DNA of 64,000 bases from Lachnospiraceae bacterium (GTDB lineage: Bacteria > Bacillota > Clostridia > Lachnospirales > Lachnospiraceae): NCBI GenBank assembly GCA_017612555.1, contig JAGAFR010000053.1, positions 62,001-126,000 of the forward strand. Reading direction: 5' to 3'. A program made the position numbers and the translations under genes. This document shows, piece after piece, positions 1 through 5,815 of this stretch (positions are counted from its first letter, which is position 1; every line of letters starts with the position of its first letter). Below the pieces are notes generated by a model that did not search any database, was not told the origin of the DNA, and worked only from the letters and a program-made list of their open reading frames with translations.

Positions 1-225
1 AGCAAACTCGTCATGATCCGCCGGTACATCCACTTCATCGAATGTGGCAATGTAGTATCCGGTATCCGAATACGCCTCAGCCGCTATCGAATAATCTGTT
101 TCGGAAAAGAGGGATCCCTCCTGTTCTTCATTGATCTCATCTGCTAAGACCGGTATAGAAAACGCTCCTGTAGCAACAGATAACATCATCATTAAAGCAA
201 TGGCCTTATTTATTATACGTTTCAT
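1..225 (-). CDS. Secreted protein, N-terminal part (runs off left edge)
   Basis: The start codon is at 223-225 with a GGAGAG ribosome binding site seven bases upstream. The first ~28 residues form a signal peptide: basic MKRIINK, a hydrophobic stretch rich in Met/Leu/Ala, then a likely cleavage site after VLA before DEINEEQ. The 75 visible residues after it are acidic and contain no domain I recognise. The gene continues beyond the window, so its function cannot be read here. It is the last gene of the leftmost minus-strand series, 40 bases downstream of thpR. Confidence 0.75.
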   Translation of the reverse strand, partial: MKRIINKAIALMMMLSVATGAFSIPVLADEINEEQEGSLFSETDYSIAAEAYSDTGYYIATFDEVDVPADHDEFA

Positions 226-265
226 AGATCTCTCCATTTCTGTTATCACTTGAATGTAAGAAAAA

Positions 266-778
266 TCATACATTAATTGTTTCGTACTCGTCAACCACCG
301 TGTATATCATACCGTTCCTGCCCCGGTCCGAACGCATGAGAGCTATATACTCCACATCCATTGCGGCAGGAAAAGGTGTATCCGTCGGGAAGCCTTTTTC
401 GTATGTTATCTTTCTTGCGATGGTCATATGCGGTGTGAACTTCTTTTTGTCAAAGGGTATACCGTTATCCGAGAGAGCCTTTCTGATGCGCTTAACGTTT
501 GCCGCAAGTCCCTTGTCTTCCTTTACACCTATCCAGTATGTATCACCGAAAGTTCCAAATCCGTCGATGACGAGCCTTACCGGCTCAAAGTCTATCTGAG
601 ACAGTATGTCCGAAATATGATCGGGATCGCTGTATTCTCCTATAAATGCAAGAGTCAGATGCATGTTCTCACGTGTGGTATAGTTACCTTTTACACCCTG
701 CATCTGAAGGCGCTTTTGTATCATGCACAACTCGTCTTTTATGTTATTGTCGGGAACAATGGCAAGAAAAAGTCTCAA
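266..778 (-). CDS. thpR: RNA 2',3'-cyclic phosphodiesterase (LigT/ThpR family)
   Basis: This 170-residue protein has the family length and both catalytic HxTx motifs of the 2H phosphoesterase fold: HLTL near residue 40 and HMTI near residue 118. It begins MRLFLAI like most members. Family members open 2',3'-cyclic phosphates on RNA; ligase activity is seen in vitro, and the physiological role in bacteria is unsettled. The start is a TTG codon preceded by GAGGAGCG. Its TTG overlaps the TGA stop of the upstream histidine phosphatase gene, so the two are probably translationally coupled. Confidence 0.88.
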   Translation of the reverse strand: MRLFLAIVPDNNIKDELCMIQKRLQMQGVKGNYTTRENMHLTLAFIGEYSDPDHISDILSQIDFEPVRLVIDGFGTFGDTYWIGVKEDKGLAANVKRIRKALSDNGIPFDKKKFTPHMTIARKITYEKGFPTDTPFPAAMDVEYIALMRSDRGRNGMIYTVVDEYETINV

Positions 779-1497
779 TCTTTTCGCTCCTCTTCATTGG
801 TATAGCACTCCCTGAAGCGTCCGTGGAACGAAGGCTCTATCCCGGCAACATACAGATGGGACGTATCCCCGAACGATGTCATCCTGAATTGAGCGATACC
901 TTCACGTCTTTCCTCCGTCACGACAGTAGTAACGGAAGTCGGTGCCGCAATAGCCGCATGCCACAGAACAAACAACGGAAGATTCAACAGGTATGACAGA
1001 AGTACGCATTCAAGTCCGAAATGACAAAAGAACACTATCGTATCGTTGTTTGCCCGCTCTGCGATAAACAGTTTTCCATCTTTTTTGTATCCGTGCTGTT
1101 CAAGAAATGATCCAAACTCTGAATATATCCGGTCGATCTCTTCTCGAACACCCGCTTCCTCAAGCTTAGGCTGTTCCGTCCATCTGTCGGGATCAAAAGC
1201 ATGAGGCATGGCCATCCAGTCCTGAGGGAGCCAGTCCCATGCCACACCCTTCTTCTCGGTCCGTTCTACCATCGGTGCAAACTCGCGAAGCCACCAAAGC
1301 TCCCGGGCCTGCATGTTCATCTTCGGAAGGCAGAAGTCAGCCGTCTGTCTTGCTCTTCCAAGCGGGGATACATAGCACTCGTCGGCTTTTATGTTCTTCA
1401 TCCGCTCCGACAGTGCCTCTGCTTCCTTTAACCCTCTTTCGGTAAGCGTATCATTCTCATAATCAGGATCCCCGTGACGTACTATTATCAGTTTCAT
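775..1497 (-). CDS. Histidine phosphatase family protein (phosphoglycerate mutase-like)
   Basis: The N-terminus MKLIIVRHGDPDYEND carries the RHG catalytic motif of the histidine phosphatase superfamily. The second catalytic His lies in FFCHFG near residue 160. At 240 residues it has the usual size. I chose the ATG at 1495-1497 because it has GGAG six bases upstream and opens directly with the catalytic strand; a longer frame with a TTG start at 1536 lacks a convincing site. Substrate is unknown: the superfamily includes sugar-phosphate phosphatases, phosphoglycerate mutases and protein phosphatases. It overlaps thpR by 3-4 bases. Confidence 0.85.
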   Translation of the reverse strand: MKLIIVRHGDPDYENDTLTERGLKEAEALSERMKNIKADECYVSPLGRARQTADFCLPKMNMQARELWWLREFAPMVERTEKKGVAWDWLPQDWMAMPHAFDPDRWTEQPKLEEAGVREEIDRIYSEFGSFLEQHGYKKDGKLFIAERANNDTIVFFCHFGLECVLLSYLLNLPLFVLWHAAIAAPTSVTTVVTEERREGIAQFRMTSFGDTSHLYVAGIEPSFHGRFRECYTNEEERKD

Positions 1498-1553
1498 ATC
1501 ATCTCCGCTTTCTAAACGCTCCGAATTCCTTAACAAGTTCGGCGACCTTATTC

Positions 1554-1584
1554 ATTATACTATATAACGGATATCTTATTTCAA
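1554..1584 (-). promoter_or_regulatory. Possible sigma-A promoter for the histidine phosphatase/thpR pair
   Basis: On the minus strand TTGAAA (1579-1584) and TATAAT (1554-1559) are separated by 19 bases, longer than the ideal 17. The -10 is a perfect match, and the predicted transcript would begin about 45 bases before the ATG. The -35 overlaps the stop codon of the upstream membrane-protein gene. Confidence 0.45.
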
Positions 1585-2189
1585 CTTTCTCTGAAATGAA
1601 GAAAAGATATAACTCCGATGGGCAGAAAATACACACACCACGCTACAAGAGCGAGCCTTCCGCCAAGTCCGTCGCCGCCGGACGACATCTTTGAGAACAT
1701 TCCCGTTATCGGCATAAACGTGCAGCTGAAGTAGAACACCCCATGTATCATCATAAGTGCTTTGAGCCACTTGTCCGCCTTGTTCTCTGCTTTCATCGAA
1801 AGCCCCGTGAAGAATGTCGAAAGTGCCATCATACCGTAGCCAAGCAGGTCGAAGTTAAATATCAGCCCGAACCTGCCGAATTCCAACAGATTTGCCGCCT
1901 GTTCGGTCAGTTGTTCGTTGTGTACCGTGGTCAGCTGGGTAAAGTAAACCAGCATAATAAACGTGCCGTACACCGCGGCAAGGATCAGGCCAATATTCGC
2001 CGGGACTTTGCGGTCGTTTTCGCTTTCGTTGTGAAGACCTGCTGTCATCATAATAAACCCGAGCGGCAGGATAAGGCACACGAAGTAATATCCCATGGGA
2101 TAGTTGATTATCAGGAATAGCGCAAACAGAAAAACTGTCACCGTAACTATCGCTGAGCCTGCTTTTGGTATCATTTTGTTCATATTCAT
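1581..2189 (-). CDS. Integral membrane protein, DUF998-like, function unknown
   Basis: This 202-residue protein has about six hydrophobic segments (around residues 12-30, 35-50, 67-84, 108-128, 143-162 and 175-195) joined by short loops. No catalytic or transport motif stands out. The spacing of helices and the Gly/Ser-rich loop before the last helix resemble DUF998-type membrane proteins, but this is a weak impression, not an assignment. The start at 2187-2189 has GGAG nine bases upstream; an in-frame ATG two codons later is an alternative. It stands alone between the leader-peptide region and the phosphatase pair. Confidence 0.6.
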   Translation of the reverse strand: MNMNKMIPKAGSAIVTVTVFLFALFLIINYPMGYYFVCLILPLGFIMMTAGLHNESENDRKVPANIGLILAAVYGTFIMLVYFTQLTTVHNEQLTEQAANLLEFGRFGLIFNFDLLGYGMMALSTFFTGLSMKAENKADKWLKALMMIHGVFYFSCTFMPITGMFSKMSSGGDGLGGRLALVAWCVYFLPIGVISFLHFRES

Positions 2190-2366
2190 TTACTCTTTCT
2201 CCTTATATTTTCAATTTCCCATGAACAACAAGTGCATAAAACATATTTCTTGAAGACCGGAGCATACGCTCCGTTTCTTCCACAATTATCTTAGCTGCTG
2301 CAGGATTAAGGATCCTCCGAATAGAGGACCTTGAAAAGAATAGAGTGTTTCTCTCACCGTTAAGAA
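2190..2366. other. Intergenic stretch with no intact gene
   Basis: No intact gene is visible. A minus-strand frame without a start codon, ending at 2203-2205, stays open for more than 40 codons and reads ILNPAAAKIIVEETERMLRS in part. This could be a decayed coding remnant and I do not recognise it. A short hairpin (CGGAGC/GCTCCG near 2261-2276) is present but lacks a good T-run on the minus strand. Confidence 0.4.
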
Positions 2367-2483
2367 TTATACGTTCAAAATGATAACAGGTTCTATGGTT
2401 GCGATAATTCCGGCTTTACTTGCTTCCACGCTTCGAAGCACGAGTGTATATGCAAGAAATGGGATCACGGCTGTTACTCTATT
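2367..2483 (-). pseudogene. C-terminal relic of a DMT/EamA-family transporter
   Basis: The minus-strand frame over these bases reads TLVLRSVEASKAGIIATIEP and ends at a stop in 2367-2369. This matches the penultimate region of EamA/DMT permeases, where xYxxAL-x-x-x-x-ASxASIIAxLEPV is the hallmark. Only about 38 codons remain and the rest of the ~300-residue transporter is absent. The same frame continues upstream through the leader-peptide gene but has no transporter character there. It is probably debris left by rearrangement next to the tRNA-Arg hotspot. Confidence 0.6.
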
Positions 2484-2661
2484 TAACTCCATCATCGAAA
2501 GTCCATATATAAGCTCCACCGGATACCTGATCGAGGTCATCATCATCAAGGATGACGCCTGCATCCTCAACATTCTTCTTTGTTTCGTCAAGTATCTTCT
2601 TTACTTCTGCTTCAGACTTTGCATTCCCCAATTTATTATTCAGTTTATCTGTCAGTTTCAT
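2479..2661 (-). CDS. Small double-glycine leader peptide (putative RiPP or secreted-peptide precursor)
   Basis: This 60-residue peptide starts at an ATG (2659-2661) with a perfect GGAGG six bases upstream. An upstream in-frame ATG overlaps the ribosome binding site and is rejected. The first ~49 residues are a charged helix-forming leader that ends LDDDDLDQVSGG, the classical double-glycine processing motif of nif11-like and class II bacteriocin leaders. The predicted core is only AYIWTFDDGVK, without Cys but with Thr, Asp and Lys. No modification enzyme, C39 peptidase or ABC exporter is in the window, so it is an orphan precursor. Function as bacteriocin, signal or remnant cannot be decided. 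Confidence 0.65.
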   Translation of the reverse strand: MKLTDKLNNKLGNAKSEAEVKKILDETKKNVEDAGVILDDDDLDQVSGGAYIWTFDDGVK

Positions 2662-2751
2662 ATCTCTACCTCCCATTTTACTGCTGACTTTCCTCTATAT
2701 TGATTTTACCATATCAGAATGATTTAACAACCGATTGTTACAATTCAAAAA

Positions 2752-2785
2752 GGCTCGAGATACTGATATATCAGTATTTCAAGCC
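2752..2785 (-). terminator. Rho-independent terminator attached to tRNA-Arg repeat copy 1
   Basis: The minus strand folds into a 15-bp stem (GGCTTGAAATACTGA with TCAGTATCTCGAGCC, one mismatch, one wobble) around a TATA loop, followed by five T. It has the same place relative to the tRNA-like repeat as the terminator of the intact tRNA-Arg, but the stem sequence has diverged strongly. Confidence 0.7.
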
Positions 2786-2795
2786 CTTATTGATC

Positions 2796-2830
2796 CCGTG
2801 TGTGAAAGGATTCGAACCATTTACACGCAC
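2796..2830 (-). repeat. tRNA-Arg 3'-end repeat copy 1 (att-like, minihelix)
   Basis: Bases 2796-2818 are identical to 5673-5695, the 3' end of the intact tRNA-Arg (23 bp). On the minus strand 2798-2830 reads acceptor strand GTGCGTG, TA, T-arm AATGG-TTCGAAT-CCTTT, acceptor strand CACACAC. That is a tRNA acceptor plus T-arm with the D and anticodon arms missing; six of seven acceptor pairs form. It is flanked by a terminator on one side and by conserved ggatgtcc and TTCAACA motifs on the other. The simplest reading is an attachment-site copy left by integration into tRNA-Arg. Confidence 0.75.
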
Positions 2831-2858
2831 CACAACCAGCATAAAGACTGGCTTTGTT

Positions 2859-2892
2859 GGATGTCCATTCCTTTTTCAACAGAAATTCAACA
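2859..2892. repeat. Conserved motif block beside repeat copy 1 (possible integrase arm sites)
   Basis: The block is ggatgtcc, eight bases, TTCAACA, four bases, TTCAACA. Repeat copy 2 has the same block with identical spacing and the same 29-base distance from its minihelix (3770-3803). Paired heptamers at fixed distance from a crossover site are typical of arm-type integrase binding sites; this role is inferred. Confidence 0.45.
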
Positions 2893-2898
2893 TCAACC

Positions 2899-3216
2899 TT
2901 ACCAATCAAATTCCTCTTCGGAAGCAGTCATGAACGGCTTCAAATCATATTGAGCCCCAATATTGGTTACATCAATCTTCTCGACACATGTCCCGGTCCA
3001 CGGAAAAGTGTGGACAAACTCATCTACAATAACCATTACTTCTACCGTAGACAGTTTGTTATCCGAAACATAACCCGATCCCTGTCTGTGCGAAAAACCA
3101 TGTTGTTTGAAGAATCTCTTCACCTCGTAATAAGCCTTGTTGTATGGTTTATAATATTGGGCTAATTCACGCGTATCGAGGTCAAAGTTTATAGCTTTAT
3201 AATACTTTCTCTCCAA
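2899..3216 (-). CDS. vapD: VapD-like endoribonuclease (Cas2-related fold)
   Basis: The 105-residue protein opens with KAINFDLDTRELAQYY, the N-terminal strand and conserved Asp of VapD proteins. It continues with the family pattern FFKQHGFSHRQGSGYVS and a later FPW. VapD enzymes are Cas2-related mRNA-cleaving RNases found in toxin-antitoxin settings and in virulence-plasmid loci. The gene start overlaps the end of the upstream gene by 20 bases, so the pair is translationally coupled. It is the only cargo of the first tRNA-Arg islet. The upstream partner is the candidate antitoxin, by position only. Confidence 0.75.
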   Translation of the reverse strand: MERKYYKAINFDLDTRELAQYYKPYNKAYYEVKRFFKQHGFSHRQGSGYVSDNKLSTVEVMVIVDEFVHTFPWTGTCVEKIDVTNIGAQYDLKPFMTASEEEFDW

Positions 3217-3547
3217 CCCTGCTCACCTTGCCATATCCAAAATACTCAAGAAGATCTTCTTCGCTGAAATCGTTAGGATCATCGGAATCATCACTATTAC
3301 ACAGTATCCATCGGGTTGCATTATCCATAAACCACGACTGTTTCCTCAAGCCGTTAAGGATTATGGTAAAATTCCCAAAATCTGTGCTCTTACCACTGCC
3401 TCGATATTCAACATCCTCACCGGATTCAAATCTGTTTAATCCGTGTCTTAAGAAGATCCCGTCAATCTTTTCATTTATCTTATCTATTGAATATTGGCCG
3501 CTACTCTCTATTTTGTCTTTATCCATCTTGATGATCATTTTTATCAT
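3197..3547 (-). CDS. Hypothetical partner of VapD-like protein (candidate antitoxin)
   Basis: I do not recognise a family. The protein has 116 residues, a basic N-terminus (MIKMIIKMDKDKIE) and an acidic C-terminal third rich in Asp/Ser/Glu. The ATG at 3545-3547 is preferred because AGGAAG lies six bases upstream; the ATG two codons earlier abuts that site. A much longer open frame reaching 3739 would read through the terminator and tRNA-like repeat and is not credible. Its 20-base overlap with vapD suggests a two-gene toxin-antitoxin-like unit. Confidence 0.6.
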   Translation of the reverse strand: MIKMIIKMDKDKIESSGQYSIDKINEKIDGIFLRHGLNRFESGEDVEYRGSGKSTDFGNFTIILNGLRKQSWFMDNATRWILCNSDDSDDPNDFSEEDLLEYFGYGKVSRVGEKVL

Positions 3548-3675
3548 ATTCATCTTCCTTTCAGAGCAGTTCATAATACAATATATTATCATCCGGTTAT
3601 GGCTTACGCAATAATTCATCCCTCTCTGTCTCTCCCTTGATATTCCATGGTCTGATGGCGTCAACCAATAAAAAA
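3548..3675. other. Upstream region of the VapD pair, no gene
   Basis: This region lies between the VapD-partner start and repeat copy 2. It holds only the upstream sequence of that pair; I see no further gene. Its right end is the T-run of the terminator at 3676-3705. Confidence 0.4.
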
Positions 3676-3705
3676 GCCCGAAATACCAAATCCGGCATTT
3701 CGAGC
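3676..3705 (-). terminator. Rho-independent terminator attached to tRNA-Arg repeat copy 2
   Basis: The minus strand reads GCTCGAAATGCC, a six-base loop, GGTATTTCGGGC and then six T, a 12-bp stem with two imperfect pairs. It is clearly homologous to the terminator of the intact tRNA-Arg at 5639-5671. Confidence 0.75.
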
Positions 3706-3741
3706 ACCGTGTGTGAAAGGATTCGAACCATTTACACACAT
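3695..3741 (-). repeat. tRNA-Arg 3'-end repeat copy 2 (att-like, minihelix)
   Basis: Bases 3695-3729 are identical to 5661-5695 (35 bp), covering one arm of the tRNA terminator and the 3' acceptor strand and T-arm of tRNA-Arg. On the minus strand 3709-3741 reads ATGTGTG, TA, AATGG-TTCGAAT-CCTTT, CACACAC, again an acceptor/T-arm minihelix with six of seven acceptor pairs and no D or anticodon arm. It marks the boundary between the VapD islet and the PIN islet. Confidence 0.8.
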
Positions 3742-3769
3742 CGAAAACAACGATTTTACAAGCCTTTTA

Positions 3770-3803
3770 GGATGTCCTTCTTTTTTTCAACAAAAAATCA
3801 ACA
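3770..3803. repeat. Conserved motif block beside repeat copy 2 (possible integrase arm sites)
   Basis: The block is ggatgtcc, eight bases, TTCAACA, four bases, ATCAACA, at the same distance from the minihelix as in copy 1. A similar pair TTCAACA/TTCAACA occurs at 5601-5616 on the other side of the islet, just before the tRNA-Arg terminator. Confidence 0.45.
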
Positions 3804-3877
3804 TTCCTATGATACCCCACTTCAAACAAAGAAGTGCAATGAATATATTTACGATATATCTAACCATTAAGCTGTTT

Positions 3878-4105
3878 CTAAGAAACAATCGTTGACGGAT
3901 CACCTTTATAAGGATTCTCCTTATCATAGTGTAATGCTTCTGTTTTTAAAGTCTCCGGTTCCATGCGGTCAAAATAATCTCTCTGCCATTTCGTATAATC
4001 ATCACGTTCACGGATTATTACAGAGATAAACTGTTCCGCATCTATTATTCCAAGTTCCTTTAGCAAGCATTCCATTCCTCTATTCATTAATTCGGCTGTA
4101 CTCAT
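3878..4105 (-). CDS. Small protein paired with PIN toxin (candidate antitoxin)
   Basis: The protein has 75 residues beginning MSTAELMNRGMECLLKELG and is predicted to be largely helical. The ATG at 4103-4105 has GGAGG seven bases upstream, inside the end of the PIN gene; the gap between the PIN stop and this ATG is two bases. I do not know the family. Antitoxins of PIN toxins usually precede the toxin, so here the order is reversed. A DNA-binding ribbon-helix-helix motif is not obvious. Antitoxin function is inferred from context only. Confidence 0.6.
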   Translation of the reverse strand: MSTAELMNRGMECLLKELGIIDAEQFISVIIRERDDYTKWQRDYFDRMEPETLKTEALHYDKENPYKGDPSTIVS

Positions 4106-4107
4106 AG

Positions 4108-4548
4108 TCACACCTCCATCTCCTCGATAAACCTAATCGGATTTAACAATTTAATGCTATCAGTACGATACTTTAAAAGGCGTACATCCGTCGACAAAAA
4201 GAAATCAGTCCCTGCATAAATTGCACATGCAACATGAACTGCATCCTTAAACTTTACCCCCGTTGCCATAATTGATTTAATGCTTTCCTCCAACTTATTG
4301 TTATAAATCTCACCCGGAACATAATAGGATGTGTTCTCTGTAATGAACTTCATAATGGGGGTTTTACGAATATCATAGGGAGACTTCTCAGCCTCATATC
4401 TTGACATAAATGATGATACAAGTTCGATTTCATTGTTCTTGATCATATCCTGAATTTTGATCTTGGCCTGTGCTTCAAGCGAAATCTTAATATATGACTG
4501 ATCATCATATGGTCTGTTGTAACAACAATTGTCTAAATATACTTTCAT
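4108..4548 (-). CDS. PIN-domain protein (putative ribonuclease toxin)
   Basis: The frame starts MKVYLDNCCYNRPYDD, with the first catalytic Asp of PIN nucleases in a Clostridia-typical YLDNCCxNRP context. It ends with KFKDAVHVACA and FLSTDVRLLK, giving the later conserved acidic residues. At 146 residues it has single-domain PIN length. The ATG at 4546-4548 is chosen for domain fit; GGGAG lies rather far upstream (13 bases), and an ATG nine codons earlier is possible. It is coupled to the small gene downstream and is the likely toxin of the second islet. Confidence 0.75.
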   Translation of the reverse strand: MKVYLDNCCYNRPYDDQSYIKISLEAQAKIKIQDMIKNNEIELVSSFMSRYEAEKSPYDIRKTPIMKFITENTSYYVPGEIYNNKLEESIKSIMATGVKFKDAVHVACAIYAGTDFFLSTDVRLLKYRTDSIKLLNPIRFIEEMEV

Positions 4549-4654
4549 CAGCTTTACACGGCTCCCTATTTGCATTATATCATAATTAATACTATCCGCG
4601 AAACAATCATTCTTTCTTCCACCCGTCGGCTCAGTCGAATATTGAATACTATTT

Positions 4655-5350
4655 TCATTTATAATTTGTGATGCCAGATGTATCCCTAGAGGCATATCCC
4701 TCTATATACTCTGATCCAGACACAATTTTCCCAATATCCGTATACTCAGAATCCGGGGATTCATCGTAGTTATAATAAATCTGTTCTTTCTTAATGGTAT
4801 TATTCTGTAAAGATAATCTGTAAACTGTCTGTTCACCCATCCCTGCTACTTCCCACAGAATTCCATTACCATTCGGATATGTATAAAAACACGAATCGCC
4901 GGTTGCGACTTCGCCTACTTTTATAACCGCATTCTTATCAGTATCATATTTCAATATGATTCCATGTTTGGATGCTTCGATTTCACCAAAATCAAGAATA
5001 AGTTCCGGAATACCATCCTTATCGATATCATAAACATAATAACCGCTTAGAGGTTCATTGCTGTATCCATTCCCACTACCGCTCGAAAGGATTTTGGCAA
5101 ATCCATCATTCCAGGTTACGCTACCTGCATTCGAGCTACCGTTAACATTCTTCTTTGAAATCGTAAGCTTGGCCCCCGTCTGCAGGCTATAGTCTGTCTT
5201 GGCAAACAGCGGCGCCTTTACAGAAAGATTGGCTGATACCTTAAGTGTACCCGGTTTACCCTTCTCCCCAAAGTATGCAGTTATCTTTGCAGTTCCGTTT
5301 GTTTTATCAACATCTAAATATTGCAAGCAGGCTGGAATGGTTATATGCAA
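4655..5350 (-). pseudogene. C-terminal fragment of a surface protein (Ig-like plus calcium-loop region)
   Basis: The visible protein starts abruptly inside an Ig-like domain (GTLKVSANLSVKAP), then has YVYDIDKDGIPELILDFG, a DxDxDGxxE calcium-loop motif common in Lachnospiraceae secreted proteins, and runs to a stop at 4655-4657. There is no start codon, signal peptide or ribosome site for this piece. The frame continues upstream only into sequence that is plainly integrase on the other strand. The 5' part of the gene was therefore lost at a junction near 5345-5352. Confidence 0.65.
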
Positions 5351-5597
5351 ATCTCCACATGATGTAAGACGTACATGTTTAACGAACATGTATAAAAACG
5401 GAGTATCACTTGCGTACATTCAGAAATTTGCCGGGCACGAAAACGAAAAACAGACCGAAAAGTACCTGAGGCTTACTACAAAAGACATGGTTCAAAACGA
5501 AAACACCTCCTGTCTTAATATGGATCATCGCAAGCTCAGCATGTATAAAAATGCGAATTTTAGAGATAAAATCGTACTCATGCAAAAGAAAGCATAA
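5346..5597 (+). pseudogene. Tyrosine recombinase/integrase, C-terminal fragment
   Basis: The plus-strand frame reads SPHDVRRTCLTNMYKNG, then IQKFAGHEN and TEKYLRL. This supplies the HxxR, the GH(E) and the nucleophile Tyr of phage/ICE tyrosine integrases in correct order and spacing. About 80 codons remain and the catalytic N-terminal half is missing. Before about 5346 the frame becomes antisense to the surface-protein fragment. It ends 41 bases before the tRNA-Arg terminator, the usual place of an integrase next to its attachment site. The current element is therefore unlikely to move on its own. Confidence 0.8.
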
Positions 5598-5638
5598 GAA
5601 TTCAACAAATTCAACACCCTTTTTCAAGCAACAAAAAA

Positions 5639-5671
5639 GCTCGAAACGCCACAAAACAAGGCATTTCGAGC
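5639..5671 (-). terminator. Terminator of tRNA-Arg
   Basis: The minus strand reads GCTCGAAATGCC, a nine-base loop, GGCGTTTCGAGC and six T. The stem is 12 bp with one wobble or mismatch. It starts three bases after the tRNA and is partly duplicated at the two upstream repeats. Confidence 0.85.
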
Positions 5672-5673
5672 AC

Positions 5674-5747
5674 CGTGTGTGAAAGGATTCGAACCCTCGA
5701 CCTTCTGGTCCGTAGCCAGACGCTCTATCCAGCTGAGCTACACACAC
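5674..5747 (-). tRNA. tRNA-Arg (anticodon ACG)
   Basis: This is a complete 74-base cloverleaf. The acceptor GTGTGTG pairs with CACACAC, the D-arm is GCTCAGCTGGATAGAGC, and the anticodon stem TCTGG/CCAGA encloses loop CTACGGA (anticodon ACG). The T-loop is TTCGAAT. The CCA end is not encoded. Its 3' end serves as the integration target for the islets between 2752 and 5638. Confidence 0.95.
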
Positions 5748-5786
5748 TTAATGTAGATAGGAGGGACCCTATCCGACACTTCGATA

Positions 5787-5815
5787 ATACTATCACACGC
5801 CCCCTTATTCGTCAA
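5787..5815 (-). promoter_or_regulatory. Sigma-A promoter of tRNA-Arg
   Basis: TTGACG (5810-5815) and TAGTAT (5787-5792) are 17 bases apart on the minus strand, about 40 bases before the tRNA. The -35 overlaps the stop codon of the upstream reductase gene. Confidence 0.65.

Noticed and set aside
1499..1555. 18-codon ORF just before the histidine phosphatase gene
   Set aside because: Its ATG overlaps the predicted -10 element and has no ribosome site, so it is probably not translated.
2261..2276. Hairpin CGGAGC/GCTCCG as terminator for the leader-peptide gene
   Set aside because: The stem is only six pairs, and on the minus strand no T-run follows.
3548..3739. N-terminal extension of the VapD partner gene to 3739
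   Set aside because: It would translate through the terminator and tRNA-like repeat; a ribosome site supports the start at 3547.
3709..3741. Intact functional tRNA
   Set aside because: D-arm and anticodon arm are absent, so it cannot decode; it is described as a minihelix-like att repeat.
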